Shown here: positions 1 to 12,961 of the stretch, piece by piece | Layout: every line of letters begins with the position of its first letter | How positions within the stretch are numbered: position 1 is the stretch's first letter | Assembly (NCBI GenBank): GCA_002946415.1 | Contig: NJPS01000005.1 | Span: forward strand, 62,001-126,000 | DNA length: 64,000 nt | Direction of reading: 5' to 3' | From: Rutstroemia sp. NJR-2017a BVV2 | Taxonomy: Eukaryota; Ascomycota; Leotiomycetes; Helotiales; Rutstroemiaceae | The notes under the pieces: generated by a model | What the model saw: only the letters and a program-made list of their open reading frames with translations | Told to the model about the DNA's origin: nothing | Database searches by the model: none | Translations under genes and position numbers: made by a program

Positions 1-70
1 CTCTGCCTATTTCGCTCAAATGCTTGTGTGACGTTTACTTTTTCATAATCGTAATTCGTCGTATCATACT

Positions 71-1872
71 TTATACCCTCAGAACCTGGGCCCTGCTAGT
101 GATACCGTCGAAGATGCACGTGTTGTCGATGGGAATGTATTGCTTGGTGATAATTTTAATGATCTCCTGTGCTACCATACCGCCTGTCAAGGCCGAGATG
201 TTGTGTAACTCTCCGCCTTTGGCTCGTGCGACTTCTTCGGCTACTTTGGCGACACGTTCATTGGAAGATGCTTCTGGAATATCTTTGGTGATCTGGGAAA
301 GAATCTCGGATGAAGTGGCGGATGGTGTATGAGATATTGCTCGCAGTGCTAGATAGATTGGAAAGTTGGATAAGGGCATCATCATCATGGCAGCATTTTC
401 ATCATTGGCAAACTCTGACTCTGTTTATATGTTAATTGGCGGCCACTGAGAGAAGAATGGTCTACACCTACTTGCGACTTTCTGTAAATCTGAGTCGGGA
501 GTTGAGCCACGAATAAGCTTGATGAAGGCTGCATTCTTGCAGAAGTTCTCCACCTCGCTATATTCGATACTTTTGCCTTTTTCCTGCGCATGGACAAGAT
601 CTAGCACTTCCTGGACGTCTTTGCGAGCTTTGGTCTTGTAAATGTTTTGCAATTCAACATATACATTAGACTGCGCTTTCATGTCTGGCACTGAACCTGG
701 CAATGGAAGTTCACCATGCTTTTCGTAAAATGCCTTGACTGCAGACGCTATAATCCAAAAGTCGGATTCTGAATCTGCCTGTAGTTTTCAGTGAATAAGT
801 GCCCATATTGCTGTCTCCAGGGTGGACCACTTACTGAGGTATGCCCGTACTCCCAGACCTCCTTTACGGAACTCGGTAGAGCTGGCGCAGATACGGTTTT
901 CAGTACAGCTGCGACTGCCTCTTCAAAGTTCTCCTCTCCTCCCTCGGGATTGTTCCTCCTCGTAGCTTTAGATACCACCGTTCTAAATTCTGTCTTTTCC
1001 TTATATGTACTGGGGTATGACCCGTGTTCCTCCTTCCATTTGGACAAGAAATGTAGTAACAGAGCGACATATGGTATATGGCCATGGTCATGATGACTTT
1101 GACTGTCGATATCTTTGGTGAGCTTTTCAGCAAACTGGGAAAGTTCTGGCCATGGGTTAAGCAGTCGTAGATCAGTCGTAGATGTCGAATCTGGATGGGT
1201 GTCCACGATAGGAAATGCTCCTGGTAGATGTGTCTGGAAATATGAATAGAAACCAGCAGAATGTACGCTGACAAGCGGAATTTTGTGTTGTTCACTATAT
1301 TTCTTTGCAGATGCGAGAAGGGAGGGATCGATTGGAAAGGAGTATAAAACCAATGTATATTTCTTTTGTTGGTCGATCTCGAATAAATCTTGTAATTTTT
1401 CGCCCTGTAGCTCCCCAATTAGAAAACGATTCTGCTATAGTATATCACCTGGATGGCATTACCTCGACGCGTGGAAACCAATTCCCTTTGACATCTGGAT
1501 TGAGTTCTTGTAGAAGTTTGACACATTGCTCAGCTCTCGATTTCCCCAAGCTCTCCTCTTCAAGGAAGAAGTTCACTCCCAAATCCGCTTCATTGACTGT
1601 CGCTTCGTCGGCGATCGTAAACTGTCCAATGCCTTCAACCGTCAGTCAAGCCTGCAGATTCTCAGACTGCTATACGCACCTGGGAGAACCAAATTCTTCA
1701 GAGTCTCAACACCAACAGTACCTGCGCCGGAGTTCAACAGAAGTATATTTGCATCTTCCAGGGCAGCTTGTCCAGAAGCTGCCCATAGCCGCAATTGCCT
1801 ATCGTACTTCTTCTCTTTGTCTGATGGAGCTTGAAGCATAGGAGGAGTTTGCTCTACAAGTACTTCGGTCAT
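71..1872 (-). CDS. ULA1: NEDD8-activating enzyme E1 regulatory subunit (ULA1/APPBP1/NAE1 type)
   Basis: Five exons can be joined in frame: 1680-1872, 1463-1632, 835-1434, 472-778 and 71-420, giving about 539 aa, close to the usual size of the family. The N-terminus carries the E1 signature [14 protein letters not shown] followed by a nucleotide-fold start with [14 protein letters not shown]. The C-terminus has the family block [18 protein letters not shown]. By family knowledge this half of the heterodimeric E1 pairs with UBA3 to adenylate NEDD8/Rub1 for cullin neddylation. As expected of the regulatory half, I see no catalytic cysteine motif. It diverges from RKI1 across 482 bp. Exon 4 uses a GTAGGT donor. 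I am sure of the family and fairly sure of the exon borders. Confidence 0.93.
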
Positions 1873-2354
1873 GGTTGGTACTCTCTACTTTAGGCCAGAG
1901 GGTAAAGTAGAACTTGAAACCGGAAGTTCTTGTGATTTCCCTTTCCCCCGCTTGGTATGAAACTTGTAGACTCCTTAGAAAATGGCTGACGAGGTATAGG
2001 ACGACTGGCAATCGCAGGAATGAATCAAGCAACTGGTTCGGAATTGGATATAGTCAACCAACATGGCTCAGGGCTGCGGAGTGAAGTGAGAGGAAGCCTT
2101 GCTTATTAAGCAATAGAAGCTCTTATCGCCATGTGATACCAGCATATCACATCTCTTATCTTAGCTTTATCTGGGATGCTACCCGCAGCTCCTTCCAGCT
2201 CCGGCATAATTTTCACATCGAGGTCATAAAAATTCGGTCCGTCCAGCCCACTTGTTTACCCCACCAGCCCACCACGACAAGAGTAGTGAGTAATTCGTTC
2301 ACAATTCAATCTTGTATTTCCTCTTTTCTCTATTGTCGTTGATCATTGCATTTT
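1873..2354. promoter_or_regulatory. Divergent intergenic region ULA1/RKI1
   Basis: A 482-bp gap separates the start codons of two divergently transcribed housekeeping genes, so it must hold both promoters. It contains pyrimidine-rich runs just before the RKI1 start (around 2300-2345). I see no specific operator. Confidence 0.5.
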
Positions 2355-3674
2355 ATGGAAATATATCCTCGAACTTTGAGACTTCTTTTGAATACATCTG
2401 CCACTTCTTTTAGGCATACTTTTGCTCGAGGTATTGGTAGTTCTGCGAGGGGCTTATTAACAGCTTGTCCGCCATTCCGCAATCTATATAACCCTGCCCA
2501 GAGCCATCTGCTCAGCAAACTTCTTGTGACGCGAAACACTGTGAACCCTTTTACGATTTCTCGAAATTACACAATGGAGCCCACGTCTTCTGCCAATCCG
2601 GCCATTCTAGGCCAGTCCACTGCTTCCTCAAACCCGATGGTTCCAGCTCCGGAAAAAGCAGTTCCCCCAACTACTCGCGATCAGTCAAATCTTTCCCCAG
2701 TAGAAGCCTCGAAAAGACGAGCAGCATACAAGGCCGTTGAGGATCACTTCGATCCTTCCTACAGATACATCGGAATTGGTTCCGGTAGCACCGTGGTATA
2801 CGTCGTCGAGGCTATCGCAGCCAAAGGTCGAGAGGTCACTTCGAAGATGACATTCGTCCCAACCGGTGATCAGAGCAAACAGTTAATCATCGAAGCTGGC
2901 CTGCCTCTGGGCAGCATTGATTCATTACCTCCGGTATCAACTGAGCCACTTCACCTTAGTGGGGATGCTGCTTACGATGTATCAACCGGATTGCAGGACC
3001 TAGGATTGAAAGGCAAGCGCGAAAGTCTCGATGTTGCATTTGATGGTGCGGACGAAATTGACGAGGATCTGAATTGTATAAAAGGAGGCGGAGCTTGTCT
3101 TTTCCAGGAGAAACTGGTTGCAACTGCAGCCAAGAAGTTTATTTGCGTCGCAGGTCAGCACATACCTAATTTTCCACAAGTTATGCAATGCTAATAAGCT
3201 CCAGACTACCGAAAGCTTCAACCTCGCCTCCTGACTTCTTGGAAGACTATTCCAATCGAAATCGCGCCGTTGGCCGCCCCAACGATAAAACGTATCCTTA
3301 TAACCCTCGGATCACCGGATCCCAAAATCAGACAAGGTGGAAGCGCAAAAGCTGGACCAGTAGTGACAGATAACGGCATGTGGATCATAGATGCGCCATT
3401 CCCCAAGCTCCTGATCTCCTCGGATCTACAAGGCGACGACAAAGGAGATGGAGAAAACGGGACTTGGGAAGTGCACAACCTTGGCAGAAGATTAAAGAGA
3501 ATAGTTGGTGTTTTGGAAAGTGGCCTTTTCCACGGTAGGAATGGTGTTCAGGTCTCCAACTCTGGCGAGGAAGGGGGTGGACAGAAGCCGGTGGCTGCAT
3601 ACTTCGGTATGGAGGACGGAAATGTCCAAGTGCGCATGGCAAAGGAGGTTCACGGGGTGAAATCGAAGCCTTGA
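2355..3674 (+). CDS. RKI1: Ribose-5-phosphate isomerase A, with N-terminal extension
   Basis: Two exons, 2355-3153 and 3205-3674, join across a 51-nt intron with GCTAATAAG before the acceptor and rebuild the conserved ICVADYRK stretch, giving 422 aa. Family motifs are visible: IGIGSGSTV near the substrate phosphate, [20 protein letters not shown] and [11 protein letters not shown], the last holding the catalytic and binding residues of RpiA. The enzyme interconverts ribose-5-phosphate and ribulose-5-phosphate in the non-oxidative pentose phosphate pathway. The first ATG adds 73 residues rich in Arg, Ser and Thr and poor in acidic residues, which could be a mitochondrial presequence. An internal ATG at 2574 gives a cytosolic-length protein of 349 aa. 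Which start is used cannot be decided from sequence alone. The gene is convergent with the downstream esterase. Confidence 0.93.
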
Positions 3675-4103
3675 TCACGGAAAGAGTAGGTCGTGATTCT
3701 TCATGTGATGACGGATGTCATGATTTATGAGATTACTTGTTATGTTTCTGCGTTCACGTTTACTGTACATACCCAATTAATGCAGCATCCTTTCCCGGTT
3801 TTCGCCTGTCATCGACAGTGGTTGTAAACTAGTAGTCTGCTGATTAGTGCGGAATCTTCAGTTCACCACTAGGCATACTTGATATTCGACTAGCATCCTA
3901 TACTTCTCTACCATGCTTGAATATACATTGTATTCAGTATGTACGTCGCTATCGTTGATGCTACTCATAAGGTCAGGAGTCACGTATCACATGAAGACAT
4001 AGTTATTCTAGATACAGTTCTACCTCTATCCTCTTCTCACAACAAAAACAACCACCCCACCCCTTCTATCCTTCCCCTTACCTGCCCATCATAACCGTCC
4101 GAT
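3675..4103. other. Convergent 3' intergenic region
   Basis: This 429-bp gap between the 3' ends of RKI1 and the carboxylesterase presumably holds both 3' UTRs. The second half (4020-4100) is C-rich on the plus strand. I see no gene. Confidence 0.4.
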
Positions 4104-6332
<2,229 letters not shown>

Positions 6333-7542
6333 CTTCGTCTGTGATGAGTAGTTGCGGACTGCGATTGGCAACTATACACAATTTATAGTCAACGACAAGA
6401 AATCTCGAAAACGTAAGCAGCCACGCCAGGAACAAGTTATACAGGCTATCCACCCTTGGCAAGTGTGCTCATCTCCCAACTTGATATGATTCGCCATATA
6501 TCGTCTTGGTATTGTAGAGACCAAGAACGAGTTGTACTCGACGGAAAAATTAATCACGGGGAAGAGACGTATTTCGACCCCGCACCAATTGACGTTCTTT
6601 CATGTCCAGTAAGATACGTCTACTTTTCGCCCCAAACTGGGGGACATTGTATTTCGTCATCGGGCAGACCATCAAATGAAGAGCAAAAGGGGAAACGGGG
6701 GAATAAGACCCCTAACTTGGCCCTGACAAGAACAAGGACGACGAGATAGCCTTGAGTGCGTGGCCATTCCCGCAGCTGCTGCTCTGAAGAAAGATGTCCT
6801 CCCTCCATTATCTCGCGCGAAAGTTCGGCAGTGACTGGTCCAATTAATCGGCAATGGTGATCACGGTGTTGTACTGCCGACGGAGAAACTTCCCCACTCT
6901 ACAGTACAGCGCTAGAATAGGACAGGCGGGGAATGCAGGGGGACATATTGCACATAACGGAGGTGGGTTGGTTCGTGATGCATATCCCGACAGCACGTGT
7001 ACTGTTAGTGCCATGCTTTTATTCATCGACAGTCAGTTCTCACCCGTTGGAACTTTCATCGACAAACAATTGCAATGAGCGAGAGTACTCGGGTATGTCT
7101 GGAGAAAAATAAGAAAGGTGGGGGAACTTCCCAGCGAAGTCAATTGCTCCTAGCTCGGCTCGGCCCGTGATTATGTAAGACTCTGAGCTTTCAAGCCACT
7201 CTCCCACTCAAGCCTTGTTCTTCACCAAGCCACATCTCAGCCACGGAGCCTTTTCCTCGTCTTGCAATTTGGGGCTCGTCCTTGTTCTTCAGCACACTGT
7301 GCAAACAAATTTTATATTTCTCTTCTCTACACATTCATTCTTACTCGTCCATACAAGATCTATCGTTGTTACTTTTCTTCCAATCACATTTATCCTTTCA
7401 ATGAATCGGTGTCACCAAAATACCAACGCCAGTGCGCATGCCATTCTTCTCATGATGCAATAGAATTATCTTTCATTGTTCAATCACAAGATCGCCCGTG
7501 AGTGAGGGCACGAGGGTCACAATTAAGATAACGACATAAAAA
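6333..7542. promoter_or_regulatory. Divergent intergenic region esterase/HEI10
   Basis: This is 1.2 kb without a supportable gene. A pyrimidine-rich tract at about 7200-7400 precedes the HEI10 start, as is common in fungal promoters and 5' leaders. Short open frames here show no family resemblance. Confidence 0.4.
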
Positions 7543-9027
7543 ATGGAGTTCAACCTTCGATGTAACGCTTTAAAGTGTCGCAAGGAGCTTAATGACCATG
7601 CAGTTGTCACTACATGCAGGTTGGTGGCCATCCAAAGATGAACTTGTTGCTTTTACTTTCATTTGGAGAACCTTTCTTAATCTTACTGGCAGCCATGTAT
7701 TCTGCATCGAGTGCTCGAACCAATCCCAGCTTTCTGGCAGCTCACGAGAAGGTCGACGAGCAACATGCCCGGCATGCGAAATGCATTTACCGAATCCCGA
7801 CGACGTGGTCATTACCAACCTGAATCCTAGTGAAGACTACAAGACGAGTGTTCTCAGTGGTCTGAGCCCGAATGTTATCATAGAGTGTGCGGGCAGAGCT
7901 TTGAGTTTCTGGGCCTATCAGACAACACAGGAGATGTCTGTGCCTGAAGCTCATCATGACTCCCCTTGCTAATCGCCTCCTAGTGTCTATCAAGAATACT
8001 TAGCGAAAAGCTTGACAGACAAGTATGCAACACTGAACACTCAAATGGACAAGATCATCCATGATGCGAATAGCGAAATTTCGAATCTCAGGAACAAGAT
8101 GATAGGTATAGTAACCCGAGCATCATTGGGGATTCTACTTTCTTGATCTGTTCCTGACCGATAGTTTAGCCATGAGTGCTGATCAGGATGCTCTGCGACG
8201 AAAGAATGAAGAGCTGGGACAAAGCCTCCGGGATAAAAATCGCAAACTCCTCCAAACGCAAGAACTTTATGACAAAATGAAACGACGAGGAATGTTGGAC
8301 CAAGTTCAAAATGCTGCTTCTAATGCTGTTGATGACACGATACAAGCAACAGTTGCTGGTGGAGGATCTGCGAACTCAGATGACGGACGTCATCTACGCC
8401 CCCAATCAGGGCTTTTTGCGAATCAACAGAACAGTACCTCCCACCATTCTGGCGCATTCAAGAACACTAGCATGCAGCCGCCTCAAGCTCCAAGAAGGAG
8501 GAGTGGCGACTGGCCAGCTTTTAACAGTCAAGTGAATAATGGTAAGGAGCACCTGATTTTTCAAACACCTGATTTTTAAAACAACGCCAAACACAAAGTT
8601 AACTCCGATTTAGAAAGTCAGTTTCGGCAGACCCCATCGTCCCACAGACAGCCCATAGCGACAGGAAATTTTCCAAATCCTCGGGTGGGACCATCAAACA
8701 TTCATAACAATCAAATATCTATAACGCCCTTGCCTCGAACTGCTTCTGGTAGATCGCCATTATCAAGTTTTAATACTGCCAATGGACAACCTCCTGGATT
8801 TGTGAATTGCGGTATCAGAGCTGGTCTAAAAGTAGGCAATCCTGGAACACCGGCCACAGCAGGGTTTGCTAGACCTCCTATGCGATCTGGTATTTCCTAA
8901 TCTTCATGAATTTCTGGTTTTTTTACTAAATCTTCGCATAGTAGCACAACGATCCGCTTCAAACCTTCCTTTCACCCGGGATTCGGGGCTTGGAACTGGG
9001 TCTGTACCCCGAGGAAACTACTACTAA
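7543..9027 (+). CDS. HEI10: HEI10/CCNB1IP1-type RING protein (meiotic crossover SUMO/ubiquitin ligase)
   Basis: Six exons join cleanly: 7543-7619, 7693-7935, 7984-8105, 8170-8541, 8614-8889 and 8942-9027, giving 391 aa. The first two exons build an N-terminal RING from CNALKC, VVTTCSHVFCIEC and CPAC. This is followed by the family block PNPDDVVITNLNPSEDYKTS and by a coiled coil from about residue 105 to 175 (SEISNLRNK, DALRRKNEELGQSL). The tail is Pro/Ser-rich and disordered and ends in NYY. This order of RING, coiled coil and basic tail is that of HEI10/Zip3-class proteins, which mark recombination intermediates that will become crossovers on synapsed meiotic chromosomes. Role by homology only. 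Every intron junction restores an open, motif-consistent frame. Confidence 0.87.
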
Positions 9028-9545
9028 CTTGTTAATAATGAATTGCTATACAATATTTCCTACATCACTAACTGTATTCATGCTAAGGGGTTTCCTCGCT
9101 AAAGGCTCGCTATATTTGGCTTGGAGGATATCAAAGATTAACTCTTTCAGGGGGTTCCTGATGTTCTTTGTCATCTACAACAATCGCTCAAATCTACAAT
9201 GCTTGTCCACACAGCTTTTCTCCCTTTGTTTAAGACGGTTCTTTTTACCATTCTTTGTCCAAGTATTCACCAAGCCCAGAATAAATTCATGAACAATCTA
9301 TCAACAATCATGACAGTGCAAAATGCAACCTATATTAATTCTTTGGCCTATGATGTTTCTATCTGTATCAAGTTGTGGCTCGAATTAGCGGTAAATAACC
9401 CACCCAGCGAACTTTCCAGTCATTGTCATATGCTGAATAGTGCTGAAGGAATCTTTCATTAAGTATTCAAAGGCATATATATACTTGTAGAGGTCCGGTC
9501 CGAGTCAAAAGAGACCTTTCCCCATAGAAGGTAGGTTAGAGCGGA
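9028..9545. other. Intergenic region after HEI10
   Basis: These 518 bp lie between two plus-strand genes. The sequence is AT-rich with no convincing coding frame. It probably contains the HEI10 3' UTR and the promoter of the next gene. Confidence 0.35.
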
Positions 9546-11252
9546 ATGGATGAATTTGGACCGCGAAAGAGCCTAAGACGTGTAAGAGGATTTCCGTTGC
9601 TGTCGACTGACAGGAATTTTCAACCAATCGTTCCACAAGATTCCCATCCAGTTCAAGACATGCTTACTGTTAGAAAGCTTCTAAAACCTTCAAATCAGCC
9701 ACTACCAGCAGCCATAATCATCAGAGGACCCTCGAGGCGATTCCCATCCCTTAGCCTCAGAGGAACACTCGCTCGTGTAACGCCAAGATCACTTGGGACT
9801 ATGATGTCTCTGAAGACTCAGCCTCGCCAAAAGGCCGTCAGGATTATTTCCGAGCCATTAATGCCGGTTCATATTACTGGAGGCACGGCGACTGAGATGC
9901 ATCGACATTCTTATCAAGTCCCACCACCCCAGGAACGTGTACCTGCTCGCCTTATTACCTCCACAGCACTTCATCCCCTCCGGCACCCTTTGCCAGCGTT
10001 GCCACTCAACGTGCAAAATACTGCCCGGCATTCTTTCTACCCAGAGCCCTTGGAGCCGGAGCGAGCATCGAATTGCTTCCAACTCTGTCGGGAGCCAGTC
10101 CTAACGGGGCATAGTAGCAGAGTCCCTGCTCTTGAGCGGACGGCTGGGCATCCCACCACCATGACAACAGCAATTCCCGGACCACGAAAAGTTTCTAGCC
10201 ATCGGATATCCTATAGTGGGACTTCTATTGGTTACCCCGCAGTTGACAGGAAGGGATCAACAGCATCAGCTACCAGTGTCACAAAGCCTGGAGGACCCCA
10301 TTCTAGGAACTCTGCTCCCGCTCGAACAGACACCGATTTTTTAGAACCCACCAAGAGACTGGAGACCCTTTTCGGTCATAACACACTTTTAGCAGAACGG
10401 AACAATAACCTCGAGCACTGCTTGGAAGAAGCACGTCGACAGGCGAATGGCTGGAAGCAGCTGTATGAGCGGGAAGCGATTCGGTCGAGCCACACCGGTG
10501 AGACACAGACAGGCGTAACACATCACCATCATAGGATTTCATATGGCTCGAGTAACAATTCTGAAGGCTTGAAACAGCCCGCTCTGTACGATAATCAATT
10601 CCTGGAGTACAAAGAAGAAGGCAACGACTATGAAACAGAGAGGAATTTCGACAACTTTGGAAACTCAAGTAGGCACTTTCGAAACTTCAGTTTGCCCAAT
10701 ATCGAATATAACGCCAAAGGCAAGCAGGTAGCCATACCTGATGGTCTGCACCTCCAAAAAGAGTTATCTGATCATGATCGCTATACAGGGTTAGAAGAAA
10801 ACTCAACGGTGCACGACGCCAACTACCCCAGTTGTTCTTCCTTACTCGAGCTTGCCCGACAAGAAAAAATCCCAGTTATAGAGCAGAGTGAAGACTCAGA
10901 GGAAGATACAGCAGAAACAGCCGATACAGCTGAAGCCGAATCCGACGAATGGAACGAATACGACGAATACAACGAATACGATTACGAAGAACCCCAACTC
11001 CACACCGCAACCGCCGTCCGTCTCCGCTCGTCCACTTCCCACATACGAAACATTTCAATGCAAGAATCTTCTTCTTCTACAGAATCATCCGATTCCGGCG
11101 TTCAAGTTCCTTTTCCAGAGCTTCGGTTCTGGGATTGGGATGAGCAGAAGTGGAGTGGGATGCCGGATTTGAGTCTGACGGATCCTGCGGTTCCGGCGCC
11201 TTTGGCGGTGGATAGGAGTTTGAAGAGGAAGGGAGGGATTTTCAGTCTTTGA
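9546..11252 (+). CDS. Hypothetical disordered protein with short coiled coil, 568 aa
   Basis: A single uninterrupted 568-codon frame starts with ATG at 9546. I do not recognise the family. The first 270 residues are rich in Arg, Pro and Ser and look disordered. Residues about 272-315 form a likely coiled coil (LFGHNTLLAERNNNLEHCLEE). An acidic stretch follows (SEDSEEDTAETADTAEAESD, then a NEYDEYNEYDYEE repeat encoded by tandem GAATAC-type hexamers near 10955-10990). The tail ends in aromatic and basic residues (FWDWDEQKW, RSLKRKGGIFSL). Length and lack of stops argue for a real gene in a region whose other frames are broken. It follows HEI10 on the same strand, 518 bp downstream, with no evidence of functional linkage. 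Confidence 0.6.
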   Translation: MDEFGPRKSLRRVRGFPLLSTDRNFQPIVPQDSHPVQDMLTVRKLLKPSNQPLPAAIIIRGPSRRFPSLSLRGTLARVTPRSLGTMMSLKTQPRQKAVRIISEPLMPVHITGGTATEMHRHSYQVPPPQERVPARLITSTALHPLRHPLPALPLNVQNTARHSFYPEPLEPERASNCFQLCREPVLTGHSSRVPALERTAGHPTTMTTAIPGPRKVSSHRISYSGTSIGYPAVDRKGSTASATSVTKPGGPHSRNSAPARTDTDFLEPTKRLETLFGHNTLLAERNNNLEHCLEEARRQANGWKQLYEREAIRSSHTGETQTGVTHHHHRISYGSSNNSEGLKQPALYDNQFLEYKEEGNDYETERNFDNFGNSSRHFRNFSLPNIEYNAKGKQVAIPDGLHLQKELSDHDRYTGLEENSTVHDANYPSCSSLLELARQEKIPVIEQSEDSEEDTAETADTAEAESDEWNEYDEYNEYDYEEPQLHTATAVRLRSSTSHIRNISMQESSSSTESSDSGVQVPFPELRFWDWDEQKWSGMPDLSLTDPAVPAPLAVDRSLKRKGGIFSL

Positions 11253-12286
11253 AGAGGAGGAGATGGATGGTTCGATAAAGTTCTTAGGGGGCTGGTGGTG
11301 GGGTGGAAGGTAAGTGATGCATTGTGGTGGTTTGACTAAAGGTAAGTTGTAGTCTCATACACTCCGGTCCTTAACATCCATATGCGCAATCTCTTTTACA
11401 TATCATGAAATCCTATAACTTTTCATTCTTAATTCAATTCGAACATAGAGATAGCGGACTAGTAATCCGTTTACTAGTATAGATATATATAGGTATAAAT
11501 AGATGTATAATAATATAGTTATTTTTTAATATCTAGTTCCAAAAAACTATAAGTAGAAATGAAAAACTGTCAGAGTTACTAGTGATTTCACTGATTTGAT
11601 AACTCTTTGGTGAAAGTGCATATATTAGATAGTCCATCAGTATCACGGAATTATTTATCCTTTGCACTAATTGCCCCGCGCCATTCGCTTCAATTCGAAG
11701 TTCTCTGATATGCAGCCAGACTGTAAATGAAATCCATATCGCAGTCTATAGGAGTGTGATAAGCCAGAGCTCCACGTTTCACACAATTGGCGAATTCCTA
11801 GTTCCGATATGTGGCAACATACTCTAACGAACTGGCCCCGGCTCAACTGGGCTCAAGCAGCTGTATTATCAAAGAGCATTGATGTATAAACAGTTGTATA
11901 TATAGCTTGAGCTATCGTACTAGCTGAGTTCCAGCGCCATGGACTCGTTCCGCAGCGCTTGAAGTGCGTGTCCGTGGCGCTGGCATTCACCCCTTTAACT
12001 ATAAGCGGCTTCCCCGCCTTACCTTTAGTGGGTCGCGAGTAGTATGTAGTAACCAGCCAAGCGAATAGCCGAGACATTCTAGCTCGGAAGTATGGTTCTG
12101 GAGTAGTGTCACGATCGCACTATCGTGTGAAAATTTTGGAATGCATGGAATCTACGAGCATCAAGAATGGTGAGTGAGTAGTTGACTTATTCGATCTGGA
12201 CTTTACGAAGGTGTTCAGACCTATTAAATACATTATATTATATTGATCAATAACGCGTTAATACCAGTCAGAATGTTCTACGCAGG
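11253..12286. other. AT-rich gene-free region
   Basis: No supportable gene. The stretch 11440-11580 is strongly AT-rich and includes a perfect 8-bp inverted repeat, ACTAGTAA at 11458-11465 and TTACTAGT at 11471-11478. It marks the start of a gene-poor block that runs to about 20 kb. Confidence 0.4.
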
Positions 12287-12961
12287 ATGAACCCCGTCAC
12301 AGCCGCTGCAGATAATACGTTGTCTGAAATCGCAGCCGCATTTACTTCTGGTGCTGAAGAGCCCACTGGGGTAACGGAAGAACATGGAAGGGCCCCTACT
12401 CCCCAAAATGTTACCACCCCAGCTTAAGCTGACATGGTCGGTTCTGCATATAGTGCTATTCTTGGGTCCTTTGCTGTGTTTTCCAATAGCAATCCGGGCA
12501 CACGGACTACATTCTCCATGACGATGACCAATGCCGACGTGCACCTCGAATTCCTGGTTGAAATCTTCAACTTGACACAGTCGTCATATGCCCAGCTCGA
12601 AGGCATCCTTACAGATTTCACCAAACCCCTTAGCTGGATCAGTGTTGATGGGAAATATGAACAACGCTGTCGACCAAACATTCATTATCAACCAAGCCAT
12701 GGTGACCAAGAACTACTGAGTGACGGATCCGAACCGTTCTGGATCTTTCAACCGCGTACACGCATCGTTTATATGCAAGTCAAAGCAAGCACGTGGCGCT
12801 GGGCAACTGAAAATGCTCAACAATCGATAAACACTTTTAACATGCGTTACCATGTTGTTGATTGTGATCTCAACTTCGACAAGTACCTCGCTTCTAAAGT
12901 CAAGCTGAACGATATATATAACCGAGTTAACGCAGGTCCTTGTCTGAGCTTGGTAAGATGA
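12287..12961 (+). pseudogene. Orphan reading frame with one in-frame stop
   Basis: An ATG at 12287 opens a 46-codon frame that ends at a TAA at 12425-12427. The same frame then continues without another stop for 178 codons, with an ATG at 12434, to 12961. Both halves read like protein (first half Ala/Thr/Pro/Glu-rich; second half mixed, with segments such as FWIFQPRTRIVYMQVK and YHVVDCDLNFDKYLASK). I do not recognise the family. No intron that removes the stop and keeps frame is apparent: the GTAACG donor with either nearby acceptor leads to an early TGA. The options are a nonsense-mutated gene, a real 175-aa gene starting at 12434 with a chance upstream frame, or a fragment of an integrated element. 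Confidence 0.35.

Noticed and set aside
11458..11478. Perfect 8-bp inverted repeat considered as a terminator hairpin or a tiny transposon.
   Set aside because: No gene end at the right distance, no flanking duplication, and A/T palindromes are common in such AT-rich DNA.
12434..12961. Idea that this orphan frame is an endogenous mycovirus coat protein.
   Set aside because: I could not point to any diagnostic motif; kept only as an orphan ORF.
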